The notes below the pieces were generated by a model that was given only the letters and a program-made list of their open reading frames with translations, was not told the DNA's origin and ran no database searches. The position numbers were made by a program, and so were the translations under genes. Positions 29,048 through 38,340 of a stretch of 38,340 bases of DNA are shown piece by piece (the first letter of the stretch is position 1; each line of letters starts with the position of its first letter). The DNA is from Deltaproteobacteria bacterium (GTDB taxonomy: Bacteria > Desulfobacterota > WTBG01 > JAGOGO01): NCBI GenBank assembly GCA_016935335.1, contig JAFGRE010000150.1, forward strand, positions 1 through 38,340. The letters run 5' to 3'.

Positions 29048-29803
29048 ATGCTGATTATCCAGGAGATCAGAGCAAAAAGCATTCTCAATAAATCGCAGGT
29101 TTTTGATTATTGTGTTAATCCTTACACCGGTTGTCAAATCGGCTGCGTTTACTGTTATGCCCGGTTGTTTATGAGCCGGTATTCCGGACATCGTGAAGGG
29201 TGGGGCGAATTTGTTGACGCTAAAATCAACGCTCCCGAGGTTCTGAAAAAGCAGGTGAGCAAGGCAAAGGAAGGAACCGTCTGGATCTCGTCAGTCTGCG
29301 ATCCCTATCAACCCCTGGAAGCCACGTATCAATTAACAAGACGCTGCCTGGAAGAACTTCTCGCGATGCAGTTTCCGGTCACCGTCCAGACCAAGTCCGA
29401 CCTTGTTCTGCGCGATGTGGATTTGTTTCGTAAGTTTGACGAGGTCGAGGTTGGATTCACTATCACCACGGAGGATGAGAAGACGGCACACTGTTTCGAA
29501 CCGGGAGCAGCCCCGATAGCGAAAAGGGTGGAGGCTTTGGATAGGTTGCACGCTGCAGGAATACGAACGTTTGCGTTTGTTGGCCCCTTGCTTCCGGGAA
29601 ACCCGGAAAAACTCATCCGGGACCTTGAAGGAAAGGTCGACAGGATATTGATTGACAGAATGAACTATATCCGGTCGGTAAAAGGATTCTATCGTCAACA
29701 AGGTTTGCTGCAGGAAACATCTGATGAGTTCTTCGAGGACTACAAATGCCGGCTGATCTTTGCGCTCCGCAAAAGGGGGATGCTGTTCGAGGTGCTCTTT
29801 TAA
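29048..29803 (+). CDS. Radical SAM protein, SplB/spore photoproduct lyase-like family
   Basis: YCVNPYTGCQIGCVYCYARLFM (CX3CX2C); WISSVCDPYQPLEATYQLTRRCLE. Confidence 0.88.
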   Translation: MLIIQEIRAKSILNKSQVFDYCVNPYTGCQIGCVYCYARLFMSRYSGHREGWGEFVDAKINAPEVLKKQVSKAKEGTVWISSVCDPYQPLEATYQLTRRCLEELLAMQFPVTVQTKSDLVLRDVDLFRKFDEVEVGFTITTEDEKTAHCFEPGAAPIAKRVEALDRLHAAGIRTFAFVGPLLPGNPEKLIRDLEGKVDRILIDRMNYIRSVKGFYRQQGLLQETSDEFFEDYKCRLIFALRKRGMLFEVLF

Positions 29804-29892
29804 CTCCCCACAAGAACTGCCCGCACCTTCTCCCCCTCTGGAAACGATCTCAGCCGCATAAGGAGAAATCTCCCCAACGAAAGACGGCTCGG

Positions 29893-29957
29893 AATCGAAA
29901 AGCGTCACAATAAAGCAAAGTCGGCCTTATCCTTTTCGATTGTTGATTGCTATTGTG
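29893..29957. other. Interleaved inverted repeats between convergent genes (pseudoknot-order)
   Basis: AATCGAAAAG(29893-29902)/CTTTTCGATT(29932-29941) and CACAATA-aa-GCAA(29906-29918)/TTGC-TATTGTG(29947-29957). Confidence 0.5.
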
Positions 29958-30057
29958 AAAAGCAGGTACGTGCTGTTGCAGGAAAGGCCGGTTCGGAGAG
30001 GGATGGGTCACGGCGATGATGTGAGCAGGAACTGCAGAGAATGCAGGAAAGAAAACT

Positions 30058-30897
30058 TTATTTACCGTGCCCCGTCCGCCCGCTGCCCCTGCCGAAGGGG
30101 TTCGGTTCCGTCAAGAGTGAATATTCCTCCGGGCGGCGGTCCTTAAAAAGATCATTTCTATCGGTGATCTGTTTGTCTCGGGCCAGGCCGATATCAATCT
30201 CAGCGATTCCGACCTCCGCCTTGATCGGCGAGGCCTGACAAAGGAGGTCTCCGCGCGGATTGGCAATGATTGAAGATCCGGTAAAGGAAAGATCCCTTTC
30301 AGCGCCGATTCGGTTTGCGGTAACAATGTAAAGACGATTCAGGAGGGCGTGAATGGGTACTCCTCGTTGGGCAAGTCCCGGCAAAACCAGGTTCGAAGGA
30401 TGGCAGATAATATCCGCCCCTTTCAGTGCCGCTATTCTCCATGCTTCGGGGAATGTCCAGTCAAAACAAATGAGCATCCCGATAATGCAGGATCCGATAT
30501 CGAAGACCGGGACTCCCTGATTTCCGGGCCGGAAAAAGTCTTTTTCATTCAAAAAGAGATGAAGTTTCCGATAGGTGCCGATCAAACCGTGGGGGCCGAC
30601 CAAGATGGCGGAGTTATACAGGGTGTCACGGTCCCGCTCATTAAATCCGGAGACGACGTGAAGGTTGCGCTCCCGGCATTTGTTTATCAGGTAGCGGACG
30701 AAAATACTGTCTTCGATCGGTTCCGACGTTTCCCACGCTTGTTCGTAGGATTGAAAATTATAACCTGAATTACAGAGTTCCGGAAGCACCAGAAGGTCAC
30801 ATCCTTCCATATTCTCTTGTAGTAAGGAATCAATCCGGTGCATTGTTGCCCGGAGATCTCCGAGCACCGGTGCAAACTGTAGAAAGCCGATCTTCAC
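30058..30897 (-). CDS. Carbon-nitrogen hydrolase (nitrilase superfamily)
   Basis: GTG start 30897 after TAAGGAGG; VKIGFLQFAPVLGD, LVLPELCNSGYN (Glu), YRKLHLF (Lys), IGMLICFDWTFPEAWR (Cys). Confidence 0.93.
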   Translation of the reverse strand: MKIGFLQFAPVLGDLRATMHRIDSLLQENMEGCDLLVLPELCNSGYNFQSYEQAWETSEPIEDSIFVRYLINKCRERNLHVVSGFNERDRDTLYNSAILVGPHGLIGTYRKLHLFLNEKDFFRPGNQGVPVFDIGSCIIGMLICFDWTFPEAWRIAALKGADIICHPSNLVLPGLAQRGVPIHALLNRLYIVTANRIGAERDLSFTGSSIIANPRGDLLCQASPIKAEVGIAEIDIGLARDKQITDRNDLFKDRRPEEYSLLTEPNPFGRGSGRTGHGK

Positions 30898-30910
30898 CGT
30901 TTCCTCCTTA

Positions 30911-31549
30911 TCAAAGTTCTCCCTCAACCTCCTTATTGAGGCGATCAAAAAAAGCGACCATAAAGGCATGACGCTCTTCCGCCAATCGTTTGCCTTCCCG
31001 GGTGAGCATTCTTTCTTGCACTTTTCGGAGCTTCACGAAAAATTCTCTATAGGCAGTATCTTCTTTGGTATAGGGCTCGGTTTTTTCAATATCGACATCT
31101 TGGTTGTGTAATTTTGCGCCGACCTCTCCGGCAAAAAGAAATGCTCTTCCAATCCCCGTGGCGCCGATAGCATCAAGTTTGTCGGCATCGAAGAGAATTT
31201 TTGCTTCTTTTGACCGTGGGACCTTATCACTTCGAAACCGATGGGTTTCAATACAATCCGCGACCTTCTCGATTTTTATTTCGTCTACGTTATAACCTTT
31301 TAACAATTCTCGCGCTATTGCCGCCCCTCTTTCTGCATGGCAAAACTGTCCGTTTGAGCTGTCTTGACGCTCCCGTCCGATATCGTGTAACAGTGCGGCA
31401 AGCTTGACTATTTCACTATCGGCTTTTTCTATCGTGCCGATATGGACACAAAGATTATAAACCCGCTGGGTATGGTCCCAGCCGTGACTGGTCCGTGCAT
31501 TGGAAAGGAGGCTTTTCATTTTCTCCTTGATCTGTTCAATCAGGTCCAT
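30911..31549 (-). CDS. HD-domain phosphohydrolase
   Basis: SHGWDHTQRVYNLC, LAALLHDIGRE (HD), AKILFDADKLDAIGATGIGRAF. Confidence 0.92.
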   Translation of the reverse strand: MDLIEQIKEKMKSLLSNARTSHGWDHTQRVYNLCVHIGTIEKADSEIVKLAALLHDIGRERQDSSNGQFCHAERGAAIARELLKGYNVDEIKIEKVADCIETHRFRSDKVPRSKEAKILFDADKLDAIGATGIGRAFLFAGEVGAKLHNQDVDIEKTEPYTKEDTAYREFFVKLRKVQERMLTREGKRLAEERHAFMVAFFDRLNKEVEGEL

Positions 31550-32029
31550 ACGGTGGCTATGCCTCCTTCTAAGATAATAGGTGATTCGCTTCCTGAAAAC
31601 GTGACTGCTGATTATACCACTTTCCCCCCGATCCGTCTTTTGTAAAAAATCCTCGTGCCCCGGTATTGTTTTTTTAGCAGAGAGAAGGCGGAATGACAAT
31701 AATTAATCAATGGGTACGGTCCGGCATATCGGCTTGGCCGTGTGCTTTATTTTCGGAAGATCCAAGATCTTTTTGGTTTATATGCTTTTATCCCCGCATA
31801 TGGGTGTGTTATTCGCTTACTTTGGCCGGCTAAAGATTTCTCTTGCTTTTTTCCCACAAAAATGGATAATTGATCGACCCTGCCGGTGTCTTTAGGAGTC
31901 ATAATGCCATCCTGCTTTACTCTGCAGCACCTCCATGAATTAGCAGCACTGTCAAGGAGACGCGTTGATCGCAGCAGGCGATGAACGAAAGTGAAGGTCA
32001 CGTTTTCGGGTGCAACAACGCGGGAGGGG

Positions 32030-32048
32030 GGCTTAAGGCAGATAAGCC
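32030..32048. other. Hairpin in the typA leader region
   Basis: GGCTTA-AGGCAGA-TAAGCC perfect 6-bp stem, with flanking G-run and GGCCCC that could extend it. Confidence 0.3.
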
Positions 32049-32155
32049 GCTAAGGCCCCACTCAGAAAAACACAACGAAACTTGTGCCAAGTAACCAGAT
32101 GGATGATATCTCCTGGCCTAAGGAGCCGGGACCATCAGATGCCAAAGAAGAGAAA

Positions 32156-33967
32156 ATGAATCAGAACAAAATACGAAATGTCGCCATTATCGCCCACGTT
32201 GATCACGGCAAAACCACCCTTGTGGATCAGCTTTTTAAGCACAGCGGCATGTTTCACGAAAATCAGACGGTTGCCGAACGACTCATGGACAGCATCGACC
32301 TTGAGCGGGAACGGGGAATTACCATTGCCTCCAAGAACGGCTCATTTCACTATCAGGACTACCTCATCAACATTATCGACACGCCGGGCCATGCCGACTT
32401 CGGTGGTCAGGTGGAGCGGGTACTGAAGATGGCCGATGGCGCCTTGCTGCTTGTTGATGCCCAGGAAGGCCCCATGCCCCAGACCTACTTTGTACTGAAA
32501 AAGGCACTTGCACTGCATCTGCCTATCATCGTTGTCATCAACAAGATTGATAAGCCCGCGGCCCGATCTCACTGGACGGTTGATCAGGTATTTGATCTCT
32601 TTGTCAAACTGAATGCGCCGGAGGATATTCTGGATTTCCCCGTCGTCTATGCCTCCGCCCGTGACGGCTACGCGCTCAATGATATCGATGATGGCCATTC
32701 CTCCATGGAACCGCTGTGTCACAAAATCATCACGCACATACCGGCGCCGAAGGGGGATCCGGACGGTGCGCTGCAGTTGCTGGTGAGTTCCATTGATTAC
32801 TCCCCCTACCTGGGGCGGATGGGAATCGGTAAGATTACCTCGGGAACGCTGAATATCAATAAGGACATTGCCGTAGCCAGGCGCGACGGGACGCTCATTC
32901 CCGCACGCATCACCAAGATATATCGCTTCGAGGGAAACCGCAAAGTCGCAACCGAAGCTGCCGGAGCCGGCGAGATTGTCGTCGTTGCCGGAATGGATGA
33001 AATTACCGTTGGAGTAACCTACACCGACCCGGAAAATCCGATTCCATTGCCGCCGGTGGAAATCGACCCCCCCACTATTTCCATGGACTTTATTCCCAAC
33101 GACTCCCCGTTTTCAGGAAAAGAAGGTAGATTTGTTACCTCGCGGCATCTTGGAGAACGCCTGCGTCGTGAGGCCCTTGCCGATGTGGCCCTGGTGGTTG
33201 AAGAACTGGAGGGGAGATCGGGCTATAAGGTATCGGGAAGAGGAGAGCTGCACCTGTCGATTCTTATCGAGCGGATGCGCCGGGAGGGATATGAGTTTCA
33301 GGTTACCCGGCCCCGCGTTATTATGCGCCGCGACGGAGCGAACTTACTGGAGCCCTATGAGGAGCTTACCGTGGATGTGGAAGAGCGGCACATGGGCGCG
33401 GTTATCGAGCGGTTGGGTATTCGCAAGGCCGCTATCTGCGAATTACACCAGGCGAACGGCAACGGCATGGCGCGGTTGATTTGTAAGATTCCGACACGGG
33501 GACTCTTGGGGTTTCGCCCGGAATTTATGAACGTTACCAAGGGCATGGGAATTATGAACTATGTCTTCAACGAGTACGGGGCGTACGCAGGAGAGATCAA
33601 AAACCGTAAAAACGGGGTCCTGATTGTCAAAGATGCCTGCGTCACCATTGCCTATGCCCTCTTTAATCTCCAGGAGCGCGGAAAACTCTTCTATGGAGCC
33701 GGCGTTTCCGTCTATGCCGGGCAGATTTTGGGCGAACACTGCCGTGAAAATGATTTGGTCGTCAATCCGGCTCGGGGCAAAAAGCTCACGAATATGCGCG
33801 CAGCCGGATCCGATGAAAATGTGGTGCTGAACAGGGCGATTGAAATGAGCCTTGAAGAGTGCATGTCCTATATCAATGATGACGAGCTGGTGGAAATAAC
33901 CCCACAGGCGATACGGCTGCGAAAAGCTCCCGGCGTAAGTAAGACGAGAACAGCGGTTAATGAGTGA
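32156..33967 (+). CDS. typA: Ribosome-associated GTPase TypA/BipA
   Basis: MNQNKIRNVAIIAHVDHGKTTLVDQL, DTPGHADFGGQVERVL, VINKIDKP; full-length EF-G-like domain order ending in a BipA-type CTD. Confidence 0.97.
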   Translation: MNQNKIRNVAIIAHVDHGKTTLVDQLFKHSGMFHENQTVAERLMDSIDLERERGITIASKNGSFHYQDYLINIIDTPGHADFGGQVERVLKMADGALLLVDAQEGPMPQTYFVLKKALALHLPIIVVINKIDKPAARSHWTVDQVFDLFVKLNAPEDILDFPVVYASARDGYALNDIDDGHSSMEPLCHKIITHIPAPKGDPDGALQLLVSSIDYSPYLGRMGIGKITSGTLNINKDIAVARRDGTLIPARITKIYRFEGNRKVATEAAGAGEIVVVAGMDEITVGVTYTDPENPIPLPPVEIDPPTISMDFIPNDSPFSGKEGRFVTSRHLGERLRREALADVALVVEELEGRSGYKVSGRGELHLSILIERMRREGYEFQVTRPRVIMRRDGANLLEPYEELTVDVEERHMGAVIERLGIRKAAICELHQANGNGMARLICKIPTRGLLGFRPEFMNVTKGMGIMNYVFNEYGAYAGEIKNRKNGVLIVKDACVTIAYALFNLQERGKLFYGAGVSVYAGQILGEHCRENDLVVNPARGKKLTNMRAAGSDENVVLNRAIEMSLEECMSYINDDELVEITPQAIRLRKAPGVSKTRTAVNE

Positions 33968-34083
33968 CGGCAGAGGCTTAATCTGGATTGCTCATTAATT
34001 CCGGGTCCTTGCCGATGGTTCTTGTGGCTCCTTTTCACGCAATGGTTGTCAAAGCCCCCCGCCACTTCCCCCCGACGTATAGA

Positions 34084-34437
34084 TCATTTGACCTTGATGA
34101 GGGCTCCGCACCTCTCACAGCGGTACAGCACCGCACCGTCGTCTTCCGGTTCGACTTCCTCAAAATCCCGACTCCGCTGGTTAAAGGCTTCAAGGCATTC
34201 CGGGCAATAGCCTTCGCCCAGTTCCTTCTCGTCGATGGTCAGGTGGCAGCGACGGCAGCGGAGTTTCTTGCCCGGCTTTTTTACGAGTGTAAGCTCCTGA
34301 TGTCGGCATGATTCCATGCCCAGGATGATACCGGATTGAGATCCGAAACGCAACGGAAACCCATAATGAGTCTCGATTGCGGTTCTCTTGATCCGGCCGG
34401 GTTCTGCAAACCCATTGCCGTATTCTTCCCTTGCCAC
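34084..34437 (-). CDS. Small zinc-ribbon protein
   Basis: CRRCHLTIDEKELGEGYCPEC and CERCG: two Cys-pair clusters; last gene of the minus-strand operon; start uncertain. Confidence 0.7.
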   Translation of the reverse strand: MAREEYGNGFAEPGRIKRTAIETHYGFPLRFGSQSGIILGMESCRHQELTLVKKPGKKLRCRRCHLTIDEKELGEGYCPECLEAFNQRSRDFEEVEPEDDGAVLYRCERCGALIKVK

Positions 34438-34461
34438 CGCAGCTCATGAAAAGAAGTGGGA

Positions 34462-34668
34462 CTAACTCTTCAGACATTCAAAGGAATCCGAGGTCCAGCG
34501 GCGATACCGGCAGTTGTAGCAACTGCGATAGGCATTCGACACTGTTTCATCGTCATCATCGCCGATAAATGACGAGCAGTGCCGGGCGGCCTCAGCGGCG
34601 AGGAGATAGCTTTCCTGTCCGTACTTAAACCGTTTTTTCCCCGGGGGATTCTCTTCCCAAATGTTCAT
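34462..34668 (-). CDS. Small Cys-containing protein of unknown function
   Basis: MNIWEENPPGKKRFKYGQESYLLAAEAARHCSSFIGDDDDETVSNAYRSCYNCRYRRWTSDSFECLKS; packed between co-directional genes. Confidence 0.65.
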   Translation of the reverse strand: MNIWEENPPGKKRFKYGQESYLLAAEAARHCSSFIGDDDDETVSNAYRSCYNCRYRRWTSDSFECLKS

Positions 34669-34678
34669 GAGTAATCCG

Positions 34679-35425
34679 CTAAAATATTTTTAATTGCTGT
34701 TTGGTGCAGGTTCGCCAATATCTTTCACCGGTTCGGATTTCTTGTTCGGCAAAAACCAGCAGGGTCGACTTACTATCCTGCAGAACTGCCTTGACCTTCT
34801 CGCCGATCTGCACTACTTCTTCATTATCTAATACCCGGCCATCCAGGCTTTTCACCACATCAACGCCGGTCTGTTGCATCAACTCGCATACCTTGATTCT
34901 TTCTCTCCTCCTATCGATCTGAAAGTGTCCGCGAAAGCGGCCGTCATTACCGGTTAACCGCAGCCCGCAGCCGGCGAGAGCTCCGATAATTCCCTGACCG
35001 GTGCCTCCATGCTCTGAGAGATGAATCGCCAAGCGTTCGGCAAGCTGATATGCTTCTTCCTTGGTAATGACTGTCGTTTTTGCTTTTTTCCCGAACGTAA
35101 TGAGGGCATCGGGGTCGCTGAGGAGGCCACGATTGACGATACAGAGTCCCGGGTCTGATCCGGGAGCGCTTTCCCGGCGGAGGAAGGATTGGGCAAATTC
35201 GATGACCATTTCGAAAAACTCCGGCTTTATTTTGCCGGTACAACACATTGAGCTGTTATGGGAAGTATAGGGAATATCCTGATGCACCAGCAGTTGATGG
35301 CGCGTTATCGGACCGAACTCCCCCCAGCCGTTGTTTTCCAGGGCATCGGACAGAAGCGCTGCCAGCTTTCCCGTGCCAATGCTGTCGATGTTATCCGTAT
35401 CGTCAATACACAAAAGAATCTCCAT
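34679..35425 (-). CDS. TiaS-like (tRNA-Ile2 agmatinylcytidine synthetase N-terminal domain-like) protein
   Basis: MEILLCIDDTDNIDSIGTGKLAALLSDAL (DDTD motif), NRGLLSDPDALITFGKKAKTTVITKEEAYQLA, GGTGQGIIGALAGCGLRLTGNDGRFRG; SD AAGGGAG. Confidence 0.72.
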   Translation of the reverse strand: MEILLCIDDTDNIDSIGTGKLAALLSDALENNGWGEFGPITRHQLLVHQDIPYTSHNSSMCCTGKIKPEFFEMVIEFAQSFLRRESAPGSDPGLCIVNRGLLSDPDALITFGKKAKTTVITKEEAYQLAERLAIHLSEHGGTGQGIIGALAGCGLRLTGNDGRFRGHFQIDRRRERIKVCELMQQTGVDVVKSLDGRVLDNEEVVQIGEKVKAVLQDSKSTLLVFAEQEIRTGERYWRTCTKQQLKIF

Positions 35426-35462
35426 GACCGTGATCTCCCTTGTTACTGGTAACGCATTGTTT

Positions 35463-36569
35463 TTATTTTCTGCTTTTGGTCAAACGCATTCCCCTGCCGG
35501 ATAGTATCTGTTCGATTATTTCCTCTGAAAGGTCATAATTGAAAAACGTCTTATAAAAAAAGCCGATCTCACTATGTATGTCAACAGCCATGAACCTTTC
35601 CGGGTAGACTGTTTTTACCGTCCAGAGGATGGCCAGCGGCGTTTCCAACGACCCGGGGTGGCCCCAGCGGGAAATGCCGATCGGCAACTGGTGGACGCAC
35701 CCGTTCCGCACTGCTGCGATCGCCCCCCAGGCCGGACTCTCCTGTATCGAGGCGGCAACACCCGGTTCATTGGCCAGGATAACGTCCGGATTCCACAGAA
35801 GTATCTGCTCAATGCTTACGTGGTGCCTTCCATCAAACAGGCGGGGCGATTCTTGGCTGGCTACGTTGATGAGACCGGCAGCCCGGATCCAGTCTTCAGG
35901 AAGGCTTTGGCGGGGAGACGTCCTGGTAGGCTCATTGGTTGCGTGGTACACTCTGGCCCGGATTTCCGGGGGAATAGGTGCCGTCCCTTGAGCTGCCCGG
36001 GAAATGCAGCTGCGGTAATAGCTGTTGTAAACGGCGGCTTTTTCAGACGCGCCGATAGCTTGACCGATCAAGGCTATCGCCTGCTGTTGCTGCTCCATGC
36101 TGTGAAAATCAATAACGAGCCAGGTCAACCCGCAGGCGTCAAGCTTGGCGGTTTCGGCACTGTTCCGGCCGGTTTCCGCCGATACAAAGACAATGTCCGG
36201 TTTCGCCTTGGCAAGCTCCTCAATATTGACGGCGCCCTGGAAGTAAGGCACAAGGGCTTTTCGAATCGCAGGATAAAGAGTGGTAAGCAGCACATCGCGT
36301 TGCAGTCCGTTGGAAACAGCCACAATATCGTCCCCTCTTCCGAGCATGGCCACCACATGGCCGGTAAAGGCATACAAACAGGCTATTCGCTCGATGTCAG
36401 TCGAAACCTTGACCTGGCGGCCAAAGGAATCGGCCAGAGTGTTCGTTGCCGCCTCGGAGTGGGTCTGCAGGTAAGCAGCAGGGATCAAACCGATAGTCAA
36501 GAGACCGATAATGACCGCGATCAGTAAACGGTTGATCATGTCTTCCCTTTGCCGTTTTTTATGATCCAT
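35463..36569 (-). CDS. Class III (helical-backbone) ABC transporter periplasmic binding protein, iron/B12/oxyanion type
   Basis: Signal peptide MINRLLIAVIIGLLTIGLIPAAYL (alternative start 36539), DSFGRQVKVSTDIERIACLY, WNPDVILANEPG. Confidence 0.88.
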   Translation of the reverse strand: MDHKKRQREDMINRLLIAVIIGLLTIGLIPAAYLQTHSEAATNTLADSFGRQVKVSTDIERIACLYAFTGHVVAMLGRGDDIVAVSNGLQRDVLLTTLYPAIRKALVPYFQGAVNIEELAKAKPDIVFVSAETGRNSAETAKLDACGLTWLVIDFHSMEQQQQAIALIGQAIGASEKAAVYNSYYRSCISRAAQGTAPIPPEIRARVYHATNEPTRTSPRQSLPEDWIRAAGLINVASQESPRLFDGRHHVSIEQILLWNPDVILANEPGVAASIQESPAWGAIAAVRNGCVHQLPIGISRWGHPGSLETPLAILWTVKTVYPERFMAVDIHSEIGFFYKTFFNYDLSEEIIEQILSGRGMRLTKSRK

Positions 36570-37413
36570 ATCTCTCCCTGATTACATTGCCGCACCAGCA
36601 CTCTTGGTTTGCGGTGCTCAAGGGAACAATGTGTTGCATAGTACCGGAGCCGTCATTGTTCAGCGAAATCACCCGGACATTTACGCCGTAAAGTTTTTTC
36701 AGGCTGTCCTCGTCAAGAACGCTTTCAGGCGGGCCCATTGCCATAAACTTCCCTTGGTGGAGCAGTGCTGTTGCCGTCCTGATCCCTTTATTCTGAAAGT
36801 AGAACGAATGGTTGGGAAAATGGGTCGCCATGATGACAGTAAGGCCGTTTATTTTCACCAGTCCGGTAATAATTTCCATGATAACCATCTCATAGCGGAA
36901 ATCCAGGTGTGCCGTCGGTTCGTCCAATATTATCACCGGGGCCTGTTGGACAATGGCCCGGGCGATCATCACCAACTGCGTTTCACCGCTGCTGATCTGG
37001 GTGTAGGGACGGTCTCCCAGATGTCTTATTCCAATGCGTTCCAGCGCCCCTTCGGCCAAAAGCCTGTCTTTGTCAGAAGGTGACTCAAACAGGCCCAGGT
37101 GGGCTGCCCTTCCCATGGTAACGATCTCCCGAACAGTGTAGGGAAAGGTCCGCTCATGATTTTGCGGTACGTAGGCTAACGAGCGGGCAACCTGTCCGGG
37201 TCTACAGTCTTTGGTCTCCTTTTCCATTATGCTGATAGTGCCCGAGCCGAGGCGGTGAAAGCCGAGGATACAATCCAGCAACGTTGTCTTGCCGCTCCCG
37301 TTTGGGCCGAGCAGACAAAAGATTTCACCGGAATCAACAGTGAAGCTCACCTGTTCGAAAATACTCCGCGTTCCGTATGAAAAACACGCATTTCTCACCT
37401 CGACGACGGGCAT
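36559..37413 (-). CDS. ABC transporter ATPase, FecE/BtuD type
   Basis: CLLGPNGSGKTTLLDCILG Walker A, ISSGETQLVMIARAI signature, VIILDEPTAHLD Walker B. Confidence 0.95.
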   Translation of the reverse strand: MPVVEVRNACFSYGTRSIFEQVSFTVDSGEIFCLLGPNGSGKTTLLDCILGFHRLGSGTISIMEKETKDCRPGQVARSLAYVPQNHERTFPYTVREIVTMGRAAHLGLFESPSDKDRLLAEGALERIGIRHLGDRPYTQISSGETQLVMIARAIVQQAPVIILDEPTAHLDFRYEMVIMEIITGLVKINGLTVIMATHFPNHSFYFQNKGIRTATALLHQGKFMAMGPPESVLDEDSLKKLYGVNVRVISLNNDGSGTMQHIVPLSTANQECWCGNVIRERYGS

Positions 37414-38340
37414 TACCAGTTGCCTCCTTTGGTTTTTTTGAGCAGGTAAACAAAAAAAGGCCCCCCTACCAGGGCTGTCAAGATACCCAGCGGAATTTCC
37501 GATCCGGTGATTATGCGACCCAGATTATCAACAAGCACCAGGAAACAGGCTCCCAGGGACAGGCTGACCGGAATGAGCAGCCGGTTATCATTTCCAACCA
37601 ACATTCTCCCGATATGGGGAATCACCAATCCGATCCACCCGATTACGCCGCTCACGCATACGGCTCCGGCTGTTGCCACGGTTGCGCACACAACCACGAT
37701 GCCTTTGCTGAGTGGCGTATTTACACCCAACGCGCGGGCTTCACGGTCCCCCATGGATAACACGTTGATTTGCCATCGGATTCCTATCAGCCCGGCTACG
37801 CCGAGGGCCATGGGCACACCCGCTACCAGGATATCGCGGTAGCGGGCCGAAGCCAGGCTGCCCATAAGCCAGAAGACAATGGTCGGCAATTGCTCGTAAG
37901 GGTCGGCAACGTATTTGACAAATGACAGCAAGGCGGCAAAGACCGACGAGACGATAACTCCGCCAAGTACCAGCATAATGGTGGGAGTGGTACTGTACAA
38001 GCGCCCGATCAGGTAACTGCATGTCACCGCCAGAATGCCGAAAAGGAGGGCGAAGGGATATGCCGCCGCCACGTTTTTAAAGAGCAGGATTGCCAGTGCA
38101 GCTCCGAACCCTGCACCCGAACTGACCCCCAGAATTCCTGAGCTGACCAGGGGATTACGAAAAAGCCCCTGGAAGGCGGTTCCGCTGACCGCCAGGCCCG
38201 CGCCTACCAGGGCTCCGAGCAGCGCCCGCGGCAACCGTATTTCCCATATTATATTCTGATATATATCCGGCGTCATGCACCCCTCCGGCCACAGTCGGCA
38301 CCACAGCGCTTTCATTATCTCGGTTGCCGGAAGGGGATAG
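37413..38340 (-). CDS. FecCD/BtuC-type ABC permease, 5' end beyond the window
   Basis: IRLPRALLGALVGAGLAVSGTAFQGLFRNPL; GVIGWIGLVIPHIGRMLVG; frame stays open to the window edge; TAATG overlap with the ATPase start. Confidence 0.95.
   Translation of the reverse strand, partial: YPLPATEIMKALWCRLWPEGCMTPDIYQNIIWEIRLPRALLGALVGAGLAVSGTAFQGLFRNPLVSSGILGVSSGAGFGAALAILLFKNVAAAYPFALLFGILAVTCSYLIGRLYSTTPTIMLVLGGVIVSSVFAALLSFVKYVADPYEQLPTIVFWLMGSLASARYRDILVAGVPMALGVAGLIGIRWQINVLSMGDREARALGVNTPLSKGIVVVCATVATAGAVCVSGVIGWIGLVIPHIGRMLVGNDNRLLIPVSLSLGACFLVLVDNLGRIITGSEIPLGILTALVGGPFFVYLLKKTKGGNW

Noticed and set aside
35574-36527. 317-aa + strand ORF
   Set aside because: Antisense to the well-supported ABC binding protein; low-complexity translation with no motif, typical of a shadow ORF in GC-rich coding DNA.
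1-38340. tRNA, rRNA, CRISPR arrays, classic defence systems, intact transposases
   Set aside because: None recognised by eye. A tRNAscan/Infernal/CRISPR-finder run would be needed to be certain.

Overview
A 38.3 kb chromosomal window, probably from an anaerobic Desulfobacterota (deltaproteobacterial)-type organism; that assignment is inferred from gene content only. It holds about 27 confident protein-coding genes. Signalling genes: a FIST-domain sensor with a PAS/HK/REC hybrid kinase, a REC-PAS-HK protein next to a PilB/GspE ATPase, a Cys-rich REC protein and an MCP. Redox and radical genes: a B12-type radical SAM protein, an SplB-like radical SAM protein, a Cys-rich 2x[4Fe-4S] protein and two FAD-dependent oxidoreductases. 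Others: an M50/CBS protease, a CBM48 protein, YbaK, an HD hydrolase, a nitrilase, TypA/BipA, and a minus-strand operon linking a class III ABC importer to a TiaS-like (DDTD) protein and two Cys-rich small proteins. No rRNA, recognisable tRNA, CRISPR array or intact transposase was seen. The most interesting non-annotated signals are: (1) REP-like palindromes with compensatory stem changes at the left edge; (2) the 17.9-18.7 kb intergenic region packed with perfect inverted repeats, including an 11-bp inverted pair about 180 bp apart; (3) interleaved 10-bp and 11-bp inverted repeats in a pseudoknot order at 29.9 kb; (4) a small amber-interrupted ORF with a good SD at 23.2-23.3 kb; (5) a CheR-like methyltransferase remnant directly after a metallopeptidase gene; (6) the TiaS-like/ABC transporter locus. 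All calls come from reading the sequence; no database search was run.
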